Source: Chitinophaga filiformis
GTDB taxonomy: Bacteria; Bacteroidota; Bacteroidia; Chitinophagales; Chitinophagaceae
Length of the DNA: 64,000 nucleotides
Reading direction: 5' to 3'
NCBI RefSeq assembly: GCF_900102545.1
Contig: NZ_FNBN01000004.1
Span: 124,001 to 188,000, forward strand
Shown here piece by piece: positions 16,261 through 24,543 of this stretch (within the stretch, counting starts at the first letter, position 1; each line of letters begins with the position of its first letter). A program made the translations under genes and the position numbers. The notes under the pieces were generated by a model, which worked only from the letters and a program-made list of their open reading frames with translations, ran no database searches and was not told the origin of the DNA.

Positions 16261-16289
16261 CAAAAAAACATCCGCTTATTCAGCGGATG
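16261..16289 (-). terminator. Minus-strand terminator, 248 bases past gapN
   Basis: On the minus strand CATCCGCT / AGCGGATG forms an 8-bp stem with a 5-nt loop, followed by a run of seven T. It could end the gapN transcript after a long 3' untranslated region, or a separate small RNA. Confidence 0.7.
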
Positions 16290-16536
16290 CTTTCCTTGGG
16301 TTGCGTAAAAATGTTTCGATTGTCTTTCTTTTTGTTGAAGGTTGATAAATGGTAAAGAGTGATGAATTAACCCAAATTTAACGTTCTTAATTCACAATTC
16401 CATCACCCAAATCAACTAATACTCATTTTTCTGTAAAAAAGTACGAAAGGCAATAATACATTAATATTTTATCACATGGTTAAAACACTCGTGTTTAACC
16501 CCGTAATATGCTTTTTAGTCGCTAATAGAATTTTGA

Positions 16537-18162
16537 CTAAAAGATATATTTTGTTGACAAAAAGTTTGAAGTCTGATCATTTACGATCTTATTCAACAGA
16601 TTTTTGTTCTGTTCAGTTTGTTTTGTAGCTACCATTGAACGAATAGAGAACGCACGCAATGCATCAGGTACGCTGAGTGTTCCCTCTGCAGAATCTTTAC
16701 GACCGGTGAACGGATATACATCCGGGCCTCGCTGACACTGACAGTTGATGTTTACACGGCTTACCTGGTTTACCAACGGATCTATCAAAGAAGCCAGTTC
16801 GTCTGCATCATTGGAGAACAGGCTTACCTGCTGGCCGTGGTCAGATGCAATCAGGTATTCGATAGGTGTTTCAATATCATCGAAAGGTAATACCGGTACC
16901 AGCGGTCCGAATTGCTCCTCCCTGTATACTTTCATCTTGTTATTCACAGGATATAAAACTGCCGGATATACGAAAGATTCGAAGACAGATCCTCCGTTCT
17001 CATTGATCACTTTTGCTCCGTTGGCAATCGCGTCGTCAATGCACTCTTTCAGATAAGCCGGTTTCTGCGGCTCAGGCAATGGCGTTAAGAACACGCCTTT
17101 CTCCCATGGCATACCCATTTTTAGCTGGCTGATAGCGGCGCTCAGTTTCTGCAGGAACAAGTCGGCCACCTTACTATGCACAAAAACGATTTTTAAGGCC
17201 GTACAACGCTGTCCGTTGAAAGATAACGAGCCAAGTACCGTTTCCTGTACTGCAAGGTCAAGATCAGCCTTATCTGTGATAATAGCGGCATTCTTGGCAT
17301 CCAGACCCAGGATAGCCCTCAGGCGGTTCACCTTCGGATGCATCTTCTTCAGCTGGTTAGCCACCTTACTGCTGCCTATCAGGGTCAGTACATTGATCTT
17401 ACCAGACTCCATCAACGGGCCGATGATCACGTTACCACGCCCGTAGATGGTATTTACCACTCCTTTCGGGAAACAGCTGGCAAATGCTTCGAGTAGCGGA
17501 TAGTGCAATAAAGTACCATGCTTCGGCGGTTTGAACAGCATTGTATTACCCATGATCAGTGCCGGGATCAGTGTAGTGAAGGTTTCATTCAGCGGATAAT
17601 TGAATGGTCCCATACAGAGCACCACACCTAATGGAGAACGCCTGATCTGTCCGATAATACCCTGCTGGATCTCGAAACGGCTGGAGTTACGGTCCAGGTC
17701 TTTTAATGCATCAATGGTGGTATTGATATATTCTACCGTACGATCAAATTCCTTGATGGAATCTGTGTATGATTTACCGATCTCCCACATGATCAGTTTT
17801 ACGATCTCTGGTTTCTTCTCGATCATCTTGCCTGTAAACTTCTCCATACAGGCAATACGTTCAGATACTGTCATAGTCGGCCATTCCCCACGGCCGTCAT
17901 TGTAAGCCAGTACTGCTGCGTCCAGGGCAGCCATTGCTTCTGCCTCTCCGCATAAAGGGTATGAACCGATCACCTTTCTTTCCAGTCCATTCGGTGTCTG
18001 TATACAGATTGGAGATAATACCGTATGCACATCGCCATTCCATGGTTTCATTTCGCCACCTGACAAATATTCCCGCTGGTGCACTTCTGCCGGCAACTGG
18101 TATTCGGCCGGGATCGCATCTGCTGTGGGGAACATATGGTGTAATTGTTCTTCAAAGCTCAT
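16537..18162 (-). CDS. gapN: NADP-dependent glyceraldehyde-3-phosphate dehydrogenase-type aldehyde dehydrogenase
   Basis: 541-residue aldehyde dehydrogenase. Non-phosphorylating GAPDH oxidises glyceraldehyde-3-phosphate straight to 3-phosphoglycerate and makes NADPH. The catalytic Cys is in FNGQRCTALK (Cys320), and the cofactor/active-site Gly-Asp-Ala-Lys-Asn segment (LGLDAKNAAII) precedes it. The C-terminal region NINCQCQRGPDVYPFTGRKDS is characteristic of the GapN branch of the family. It is longer than Streptococcus GapN (about 475) because of an N-terminal extension of about 60 residues. ATG 18162 is chosen over an upstream ATG (18222) with an unconserved leader. Single gene. Confidence 0.85.
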   Translation of the reverse strand: MSFEEQLHHMFPTADAIPAEYQLPAEVHQREYLSGGEMKPWNGDVHTVLSPICIQTPNGLERKVIGSYPLCGEAEAMAALDAAVLAYNDGRGEWPTMTVSERIACMEKFTGKMIEKKPEIVKLIMWEIGKSYTDSIKEFDRTVEYINTTIDALKDLDRNSSRFEIQQGIIGQIRRSPLGVVLCMGPFNYPLNETFTTLIPALIMGNTMLFKPPKHGTLLHYPLLEAFASCFPKGVVNTIYGRGNVIIGPLMESGKINVLTLIGSSKVANQLKKMHPKVNRLRAILGLDAKNAAIITDKADLDLAVQETVLGSLSFNGQRCTALKIVFVHSKVADLFLQKLSAAISQLKMGMPWEKGVFLTPLPEPQKPAYLKECIDDAIANGAKVINENGGSVFESFVYPAVLYPVNNKMKVYREEQFGPLVPVLPFDDIETPIEYLIASDHGQQVSLFSNDADELASLIDPLVNQVSRVNINCQCQRGPDVYPFTGRKDSAEGTLSVPDALRAFSIRSMVATKQTEQNKNLLNKIVNDQTSNFLSTKYIF

Positions 18163-18346
18163 GACATAGTTATTTAATTGGGTTGAAGATAATAAAAGGG
18201 TTCTTATGACTATGGTACTCAATTAACCGTCTTTGAAATTCATAAGAAATAACCTCTTTTATACAACCAGGGCCAAAGGTAGTGGCGTTCAGGGGAAACG
18301 GGAGATAACAAAAATTGATAAGCCTATTGAGGAAGTAGATAAGAAA

Positions 18347-18379
18347 CAAAAAAGAAAGCCCGTGAGTGAATGCTCACGG
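18347..18379 (-). terminator. Terminator of the acyl-CoA dehydrogenase operon
   Basis: On the minus strand CCGTGAG / CTCACGG forms a 7-bp stem with a 6-nt loop, followed by a T-rich tract. It is 64 bases past the acyl-CoA dehydrogenase stop. Confidence 0.75.
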
Positions 18380-18442
18380 ACTAACATATACTATAAACAA
18401 CGAAATGATATTACACGATAACAGGCAGCTGTATACTGTCGT

Positions 18443-19582
18443 TTATTTCAACGCTTCACGTGCAATGACCAGTTTCTGTATTTCAGAAGTACCCTCTCCT
18501 ATTGTGCAAAGTTTTGAATCACGATAAAATTTCTCTACGGGGAAGTCTTTCGTATAGCCATATCCGCCAAAGATCTGTACGGCTTCATTGGCAGTTTTCA
18601 CAGCTACTTCAGATGCGTAGTATTTGGCCATCGCAGCCTGTTGTGTTACTATGCCTCCCCTTGTTTTAGTATCAGCGGCCTGCATAGTCAGCAATTCTGC
18701 CGCCATGATCTCTGTGGCCATATCCGCCAGTTTGAAGGAAATACCCTGGAAACTGGCTATTGGTTTATCAAATTGATGGCGTTCCTGTGCATACTTCAGC
18801 GCTGCTTCATAGGCGCCTTTGGCAATACCCAGAGACAGGGCTGCGATGGAGATACGCCCTCCGTCCAGTACTTTCATTGACTGTATAAATCCTTCACCTT
18901 CATTACCCAGCATATTAGCGGCTGGTATGCGGCAATTATCAAAGATCATCTCAGCTGTTTCTGATGCACGCATGCCTAGCTTATTTTCCTTCTTACCACC
19001 ACTGAAACCGGGTGTTCCGCGTTCTACCACAAAGGCTGTCATACCATGACTGTCGCGGACGTTACCGGTACGGGCTATTACTACTGCCACATCTCCGCTT
19101 TTACCATGGGTGATCCAGCATTTGGTGCCATTAATAACCCACTCATCACCATCTTTGTGTGCTACACATTTCATGTTCATGGCGTCTGAACCGGTATTGG
19201 GTTCAGTGAGGCCCCAGGCGCCTATCCATTCTGCGCTGGCCAGTTTTGGGAGATAACGTTGCTTCTGCTCTTCTGATCCGAATTGTAAGATATGGCCGGT
19301 ACACAATGAATTATGCGCAGCCACACTCAATCCGATGGCGCCACAGATCTTAGCGATTTCGCTGATGACGGTCACGTATTCCAGGTATCCCAGTCCGCTA
19401 CCACCATATTGCTCAGGAACAAGTACCCCCATTAACCCCAGTTCTCCCAGCTGTTTGAACAACTGCGCCGGAAACGTCTGATTTTCATCCCATTCCAGTA
19501 CGTAAGGTTGCATGTGAATTTTTCCAAAGTCGCGTATCACTTGTGTAATCTGTCGCTGCGTTTCTGTAGGCTCAAAGTTCAT
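18443..19582 (-). CDS. Acyl-CoA dehydrogenase
   Basis: 379-residue FAD enzyme that introduces the first double bond in acyl-CoA breakdown. It has the family motifs GAWGLTEPNTGSDA (FAD/substrate), the KCWITHGKSGD strand, and near the end FGGYGYTKDFPVEKFYRDSK followed by IGEGTSEIQ, whose first Glu is the catalytic base. The length is normal for short- and medium-chain dehydrogenases; chain length is not deducible. Its start overlaps the stop of the helix-hairpin-helix gene by 4 bases, so the two are coupled although unrelated in function. Confidence 0.94.
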   Translation of the reverse strand: MNFEPTETQRQITQVIRDFGKIHMQPYVLEWDENQTFPAQLFKQLGELGLMGVLVPEQYGGSGLGYLEYVTVISEIAKICGAIGLSVAAHNSLCTGHILQFGSEEQKQRYLPKLASAEWIGAWGLTEPNTGSDAMNMKCVAHKDGDEWVINGTKCWITHGKSGDVAVVIARTGNVRDSHGMTAFVVERGTPGFSGGKKENKLGMRASETAEMIFDNCRIPAANMLGNEGEGFIQSMKVLDGGRISIAALSLGIAKGAYEAALKYAQERHQFDKPIASFQGISFKLADMATEIMAAELLTMQAADTKTRGGIVTQQAAMAKYYASEVAVKTANEAVQIFGGYGYTKDFPVEKFYRDSKLCTIGEGTSEIQKLVIAREALK

Positions 19583-20583
19583 AATGGGGAATTTTCTGTT
19601 TTGATGTAATGTTCAATTTTACGATAAATACTATCATCTACCAATGGTATGCCAAGAAGGTCTTCCGGCTGCCTGAAAGGCCCGTGGTTACTGCGATACA
19701 GTACTATTAACCGCGCCAGTTTGTATCGTATGTATGGATGTTGCGCCAAAGATTTTTCATCCATGTGGTTGAGGTCTAGTTTTTTTAGTGAAACCTTATG
19801 CAATCGCAGGGAAGCTTGAATTTTATTAAATGTCGTGTCTGCCAATCCGTAGGTTTCTCCTACCTGGCTGATAGAGTAAAAGCCTCCCAGCTTCTCCCTG
19901 AATTTTACAATGCGGGCTGCCAGCACAGGTCCTATACCCGGCAGGGACTCCCATAGCGCGGAATCTGCCGTATTAATGTCCAACACAGGTAAACTACTAC
20001 GATATTCTTTCCTGCGGACGCCTTCACGCTGTACTCCAGGCATATGCATGGTATTCCTTCCATATCCTGCATGCTGCGTATCCTGGCGGTATGACGGGTA
20101 TGCGGCATAATGCCGGGATGTATCAGCCTTATATGGCCGCGCAACGATACGTACATAAGGCATCAGCTCATTACACAGCCCCGGAGCTAATCCATAGATC
20201 TTTTTCAGATCTTCTTTCCGCCAAAACCGCCCTCCTTTTGCCAGGTACCGTTGTATAGTACTGATCACTCCTTTCTCCAATCCTAATGCTTCCCATTCCG
20301 CAGCGTCAATTGTATTCGGATCAAATGTAAAACGGCGGAGCTGTACACCGCTATCAGTATTTCCCGGGGAAACTTTCGCACCGTTCAACAACGCATCATG
20401 AAATGCTGCTACTTCAGCAAGTAATATGCTATCAGTTGTATATACTTCAGCTGAATGGGAAACGTAGCGCTCCCAGAAGGAGGGCATTGCCACACAAATA
20501 CCTGTTAGTACCAACAGGAATAAAATACCATGTCTTTCCTTCCGGGAAAAGCTGTTGTAAGCTTTCCATAACGCCTGCTTCAT
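19579..20583 (-). CDS. ComEA-like helix-hairpin-helix DNA-binding protein, membrane anchored
   Basis: 334 residues: a basic N-terminus, one transmembrane segment (GILFLLVLTGICVAM, about 18-32), a linker, then helix-hairpin-helix repeats. The clearest is LDINTADSALWESLPGIGPVLAARIVKFREKLGGF, with the ComEA-type 'INTA...L-GIG-A-I' pattern; a second near the C-terminus is YKLARLIVLYRSNHGPFRQPEDL, and a weaker one (LGLEKGVISTIQRYL) is near the N-terminus. ComEA proteins hold DNA outside the inner membrane during uptake; whether this one does so is inference. Translationally coupled to the acyl-CoA dehydrogenase. Confidence 0.85.
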   Translation of the reverse strand: MKQALWKAYNSFSRKERHGILFLLVLTGICVAMPSFWERYVSHSAEVYTTDSILLAEVAAFHDALLNGAKVSPGNTDSGVQLRRFTFDPNTIDAAEWEALGLEKGVISTIQRYLAKGGRFWRKEDLKKIYGLAPGLCNELMPYVRIVARPYKADTSRHYAAYPSYRQDTQHAGYGRNTMHMPGVQREGVRRKEYRSSLPVLDINTADSALWESLPGIGPVLAARIVKFREKLGGFYSISQVGETYGLADTTFNKIQASLRLHKVSLKKLDLNHMDEKSLAQHPYIRYKLARLIVLYRSNHGPFRQPEDLLGIPLVDDSIYRKIEHYIKTENSPL

Positions 20584-20651
20584 GGGTTAACAGTTAAAGC
20601 CGGGCAAGTTATTGCATAAACCTGGGAAAAAGGTTAATACGAAGTTAAATA

Positions 20652-20708
20652 GTGGCTGTCACGGCATAAGGCATACGGCGTATGTCCTCATTTTTTTCCG
20701 GCAGCCAC
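20652..20708. repeat. Inverted repeat between lipoprotein and HhH genes
   Basis: GTGGCTG (20652-20658) and CAGCCAC (20702-20708) enclose a smaller dyad (GCATAC...GTATG). On the minus strand it lies between the twin-lipoprotein stop (20780) and the HhH start (20583), and may be an attenuating structure. Only short arms, so weak. Confidence 0.3.
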
Positions 20709-20779
20709 TGAGACACAAACACAGGCATACAGTAAATAGTAGAACAGACCTCAATTGTATAGTATGGGTACGTAGCTTA

Positions 20780-21142
20780 TTAATCACCGGTAATTACAAT
20801 TGTTGCGAATGTGGGAGGATTACAATCCACCATATCACACCGGAACTGCGGCTCATCCTCAACAATATTGAAACTGAACTCCACTCCCGCCGCTATACCA
20901 TTCCTGTTCACAATATTGGCGTCAATCATGTGTTCATACACTTTCTTGTCCACACAGCTGGTCCAGTCTGTACCAATATCTTTGTTAAGCACCTGGACGG
21001 CTACTGTAGCGCAGGAAGAATACAGGATCTTTCCTCTTAATCCTTTTTGCAGGATTGGCCTTCCACCTTCTTCATTTTTCCGGCAACCGGAGGAAAGTAT
21101 GAACAGGCATATCGTAAACAGTAATACAGGGACAGGTTTCAT
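20780..21142 (-). CDS. Lipoprotein of unknown function (copy 2 of a tandem pair)
   Basis: 120 residues with a type II signal: MKPVPVLLFTICLFILSSGC, where Cys20 is the lipidation site. The mature part has four further Cys (SSCATVAVQVL, DWTSC, FRCD, VDCN) that are all conserved in the neighbour at 21159-21515, suggesting two disulfides in the periplasm or at the cell surface. About half the positions match the neighbour, so this is a tandem duplication. No family recognised. Confidence 0.82.
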   Translation of the reverse strand: MKPVPVLLFTICLFILSSGCRKNEEGGRPILQKGLRGKILYSSCATVAVQVLNKDIGTDWTSCVDKKVYEHMIDANIVNRNGIAAGVEFSFNIVEDEPQFRCDMVDCNPPTFATIVITGD

Positions 21143-21158
21143 GACTAAGAATATTTGA

Positions 21159-21515
21159 TCAGTCTTTTATAATAGCAATCGTAAAGGATTGTGAAGGCCC
21201 GCAATCGTACATTGCACATCTGCCATATGGTTCATTTTCCACGATATCGAAAGTAAACTCCCCTTGAATGGACCATATATCCAGGTTTGTAATTATCACA
21301 TCGATCATATGCTGATACTTTTTCTGATCGTGACAGTTAGTCCAGTCGGAGCCAATATTTTTATTTAATACCTGCACAGCAGTAGTCGCACAGGAAGAGT
21401 ATATGACCTTTCCTCTAAGTCCTTTTTGTAATACAGGATGACGGTCATCTTTTCGGCAACCACAAAAGATTGCAAACAGGCATATTACAGACAAGAATAC
21501 AGATGTAGGCCGCAT
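21159..21515 (-). CDS. Lipoprotein of unknown function (copy 1 of a tandem pair)
   Basis: 118 residues with lipobox AIFCGC after MRPTSVFLSVICLF. It shares VLQKGLRGKVIYSSCAT, VLNKNIGSDWTNC and the C-terminal Cys pair (GRCAMYDC) with the next gene, 16 bases away in the same orientation. The conserved core between Cys-anchored segments suggests a small disulfide-stabilised domain. Function unknown. Confidence 0.82.
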   Translation of the reverse strand: MRPTSVFLSVICLFAIFCGCRKDDRHPVLQKGLRGKVIYSSCATTAVQVLNKNIGSDWTNCHDQKKYQHMIDVIITNLDIWSIQGEFTFDIVENEPYGRCAMYDCGPSQSFTIAIIKD

Positions 21516-21555
21516 AAAGGGGATTTCCTGTAAAACGCTCAGCTCCCCGGGAAAG

Positions 21556-22320
21556 TTACAGTATTACTTCCAGCCCGTCATAGGCCAGGGCCATACCTGC
21601 AGGCAATTCTGCAGCAACCTCTTCATGCCTGCCCAGCTGGTGACTGATATGGGTAAAATAGACCTGCGGGATCTCCAGTTCACGACCAATGGCAATCGCT
21701 TCATCCAGCGTAAAATGGGAAATATGTTTCTCTTTTCTCAGCGTATTGAGTACAAGCACTTTAGAACCTCTGATCTTTTGCTTTTCCTCTTCTGCTATGA
21801 AATTGGCGTCGGTAATGTAGGTAAAATCGTTGAAACGGAAACCCATCACCGGCATACGGTGATGCATCACATTGATCGGAATAATATCCAGGCCATTCAC
21901 ATTAAAAGGGGCGGTTCCGATAGTGCGTAAGTTCAGTTCCGGAATACCCGGGTATTTCTGTTCAGCAAAGGCATAGGAGAATTCATTTCGGATAACCTGC
22001 TGTGTAAATTCGGTAGCATAAATGTCAATAGCCCGCTGCTGGAAATAATTAAAGGCACGGATATCGTCCATACCAGCAATATGATCTTTATGGGAATGGG
22101 TGATCAGCACCGCTTCCAGGTGTTTTAAGCCTACCCTGAGCATCTGGTAACGGAAATCCGGTGTTGTGTCGATAACAATATTACCGGCAGGCGTATCTGA
22201 TATCAGGATACTGCTGCGCAGGCGCTTATCTTTCGGATCGGATGAGGTGCAGACCCGGCAACTACAGGCTATTACGGGTACACCCTGCGATGTACCTGTT
22301 CCTAAAAAGGTGACTTTCAA
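21556..22320 (-). CDS. MBL-fold metallohydrolase, PhnP-like
   Basis: 254 residues. The metal motif THSHKDH (His75, His77, Asp79, His80) is present, with downstream metal ligands in the VMHHRM and YFTHISHQLG regions. The Cys cluster near the N-terminus (ACSCRVC, Cys19, 21 and 24) resembles the structural zinc site of PhnP-type phosphodiesterases. The start MKVTFLGTGTSQGVP is typical of that group. The gene overlaps the upstream conserved gene by 4 bases (ATGA), so they are coupled. A phosphodiesterase function is likely; the substrate is not known. Confidence 0.9.
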   Translation of the reverse strand: MKVTFLGTGTSQGVPVIACSCRVCTSSDPKDKRLRSSILISDTPAGNIVIDTTPDFRYQMLRVGLKHLEAVLITHSHKDHIAGMDDIRAFNYFQQRAIDIYATEFTQQVIRNEFSYAFAEQKYPGIPELNLRTIGTAPFNVNGLDIIPINVMHHRMPVMGFRFNDFTYITDANFIAEEEKQKIRGSKVLVLNTLRKEKHISHFTLDEAIAIGRELEIPQVYFTHISHQLGRHEEVAAELPAGMALAYDGLEVIL

Positions 22321-22664
22321 TTCTCTGAAGGTTGTTCTGGTGAAGGTGGTATTGATGTATCATCGTTGTTGTCTGCTGCCGCTGCTGCATCTGCCGCATT
22401 CTTATTATCGACTATCTGCCTGTACAGCTTCAGCGACTCAGGAGTCAGCATGGTTTCATCCAGCGCCATCGTGGACAGGATATCCAGCAAAGTATTGATA
22501 CGTCCCTCCAGATTCAGGAATTTATTGATAACAACTACCTTCTTGTGTTCAAGTACACAATAGCCGGAGTTGAACGTTCCCTTTTCGAAACGCAACTCAT
22601 ACTTGGCCTCTCCAAAGATCTTTTCGAGGCGGGTCAGGTTATTGGGTGTGACTTTAAAGTTCAT
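22317..22664 (-). CDS. Conserved protein of unknown function
   Basis: 115 residues, cytoplasmic: MNFKVTPNNLTRLEKIFGEAKYELRFEKG, then a strand-rich VVVINKFLNLEGRINTLLDIL segment, then an Ala/Asp-rich low-complexity tail ending PPSPEQPSEN. Its position just upstream of a PhnP-like hydrolase, with a 4-base overlap, and 31 bases downstream of porX suggests one transcript. I do not recognise a named family. Confidence 0.8.
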   Translation of the reverse strand: MNFKVTPNNLTRLEKIFGEAKYELRFEKGTFNSGYCVLEHKKVVVINKFLNLEGRINTLLDILSTMALDETMLTPESLKLYRQIVDNKNAADAAAAADNNDDTSIPPSPEQPSEN

Positions 22665-22695
22665 TCAACAAAAATAAGGAAAAAGCCCGGAGTCC

Positions 22696-24249
22696 CTATT
22701 TACTCACCAGCCTTGCTACGGGCACGATCACTTCTTCCAGTGAAATACCGCCGTGCTGGAAAGTATTCCGGTAGAAATTAACAAAGTAATTATAGTTATT
22801 CGGATAGCAGAGGTAGCCGTCCTCCTTAGCGAAGATGTAAGATGAGTTCACATTCGGCCTTGGCAGACCAGCCTCTTTTGGATCACGGAAGGCCAGTACT
22901 TCTTTTGCATCATAGTTCAGGTTACGACCATGCTTATACCGGAGGTTGGTAGTGGTCTGTTTGTCCCCAATCACTTTAACCGGTGTTTTCACTCTCACAT
23001 TACCGTGGTCTGTCGCTATGATCAGGTTGATCTTTTTGTCTGCCAGTTTACGGAGGGCCTGATGCAGCGGCGAGTGCTCAAACCAGCTGGCGGTAATAGA
23101 GCGGTAAGACATTTCATCGGCGGCCAGTTCTTTCAGCACCTCCATTTCAGTACGGGCATGGCTGAGCATGTCTACAAAATTATACACGATCACATTGATC
23201 GGGTATGACATCAGGTTATGCACATTGTTAACCAGGTGCTGACCGTCGTTGTGCGTGGTTACTTTTGTATAAGAGAACCGTGTGTCCATCTTCAGCCGGC
23301 GGAGCTGATCGGCAAAAAATATTTCTTCGTGCAGGTTCTTCCCTCCTTCCTCGTCATCGTTCTTCCATTCTTCCGGGAAGCGCTGTTCGATATCCACCGG
23401 CAGCATACCGGCAAAAATGGCGTTACGGCTATACTGGGTGGAGGTAGGCAGGATACTGTAAAAAGTATCTTCCTGCACCAGGCGGTAAGACTCCAGGAAA
23501 ATGGGCAATATCGCCTTCCACTGGTCCCAGCGGAGGTTGTCTATTATAATAATAAAATTAGGTACGTCGTTGTCCAGGGCCGGCACAATCTTATCCCGGA
23601 AGAGGGTGTGCGACATTACCGGCGCCTCTTTTGATTTCGGGCTTACCCAGCTGGCATAGTTCCGGCTGATGAATTTGGCGAACTCGGTATTGGCCTCTGC
23701 TTTCTGGGAGTTTAACACTTCCAGCATTTCAGGACTGTTTGTTTTACCCATTTCCATCTCCCAGTACACCAGTTTCTTGTAGATGTCCATCCACTCGTTA
23801 TAGTCCGGGTTGGAGTTCAGGGCCATGAACAGTGTACGGAATTCCTGCTGGTAGGCAATGGTTGTCTTTTCTGCCACCAGGCGTTTATTGTCAATGATCT
23901 TCTTAAGGGAGAGGAGTACCTGGTTAGGATTCACCGGCTTGATCAGGTAATCGGTGATCTGTGATCCGATAGCATCATCCATCACATTTTCTGCTTCATT
24001 CTTGGTGATCATCACTACGGGGATCTGCTGATCGATCTCTTTGATCTTCCCCAGGGTTTCCAAACCAGTTATACCTGGCATAGACTCATCCAGCAGCACG
24101 ACATCCACCACCTGGTCACGCAGGAATTCAAGGGCGTCATACCCATTGGTGAGGGCCGACACTTTATATCCCTTGGTTTCCAGGAACATGATCTGCGATT
24201 TCAGCGATTCTATTTCATCATCTACCCAAAGTATATTTATTTGACTCAT
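22696..24249 (-). CDS. porX: PorX-type response regulator with PglZ domain (type IX secretion control)
   Basis: 517 residues: N-terminal receiver domain with phospho-acceptor Asp54 (VVLLDESMPG) and Lys104 (LIKPVN), then a helical linker, then an alkaline-phosphatase-superfamily PglZ domain. Conserved metal and nucleophile positions are visible: IIIDNLRWDQ (Asp237), PTSTQYSRN with Thr271, and ATDHGN. In Porphyromonas gingivalis, PorX with the kinase PorY controls type IX secretion genes, and it is a zinc phosphodiesterase; this is known of the family. No porY gene is in the window. The gene heads a run of minus-strand genes. Confidence 0.93.
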   Translation of the reverse strand: MSQINILWVDDEIESLKSQIMFLETKGYKVSALTNGYDALEFLRDQVVDVVLLDESMPGITGLETLGKIKEIDQQIPVVMITKNEAENVMDDAIGSQITDYLIKPVNPNQVLLSLKKIIDNKRLVAEKTTIAYQQEFRTLFMALNSNPDYNEWMDIYKKLVYWEMEMGKTNSPEMLEVLNSQKAEANTEFAKFISRNYASWVSPKSKEAPVMSHTLFRDKIVPALDNDVPNFIIIIDNLRWDQWKAILPIFLESYRLVQEDTFYSILPTSTQYSRNAIFAGMLPVDIEQRFPEEWKNDDEEGGKNLHEEIFFADQLRRLKMDTRFSYTKVTTHNDGQHLVNNVHNLMSYPINVIVYNFVDMLSHARTEMEVLKELAADEMSYRSITASWFEHSPLHQALRKLADKKINLIIATDHGNVRVKTPVKVIGDKQTTTNLRYKHGRNLNYDAKEVLAFRDPKEAGLPRPNVNSSYIFAKEDGYLCYPNNYNYFVNFYRNTFQHGGISLEEVIVPVARLVSK

Positions 24250-24513
24250 TCAAGTAAGGTGTTTATGATAAAGCAAATTTTAGTTGGCAGTGACAACTAT
24301 CCTACTCAAGTTACGTATTCATGTTGTCAAAAACCGTTCCCGGCAGCTCATCGGGGCACAATAAATTGTTAAAAAACAATATGTTCGATGACCAGTGATT
24401 AAATATTAATAATTTCGATCATAAAAATAGGGAAAATAGCGTGGAACATAGGGGGATTCCTTTCGTCCCGCGTCTATACATTAGAAAAAGTTACAGATAA
24501 TAATTCCTTAACG

Positions 24514-24521
24514 TAGCTTTG
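24514..24521 (+). promoter_or_regulatory. Candidate -7 box (TAGCTTTG) for the HD phosphohydrolase
   Basis: Exact TAnnTTTG match, 23 bases before the ATG. AAAGGAG between box and start is one of the few Shine-Dalgarno-like sequences in the window. Confidence 0.5.
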
Positions 24522-24543
24522 TCTAGCTAAAGGAGAACGGTAA

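Larger units (their letters stand above)
16129..16536. other. A/T-rich intergenic region with two opposed hairpins
   Basis: About 400 bases between the small protein and gapN. It holds a plus-strand terminator near 16150-16184 and a minus-strand terminator near 16261-16289. Between the latter and the gapN stop there is an imperfect palindrome GGTTAAAACAC/GTGTTTAACC (16478-16500). No coding frame is convincing; a small RNA on the minus strand is considered in findings. Confidence 0.55.

Noticed and set aside
18233..18421. A 62-codon plus-strand frame between gapN and the acyl-CoA dehydrogenase
   Set aside because: It lies in an A/T-rich leader that holds a minus-strand terminator; composition is Lys/Arg-rich and shows no conserved pattern. 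Not called as a gene.
20612..21040. A 142-codon plus-strand frame opposite the lipoprotein pair
   Set aside because: It overlaps both lipoprotein and intergenic sequence antisense, and its sequence shows no protein-like features. Treated as a shadow frame.
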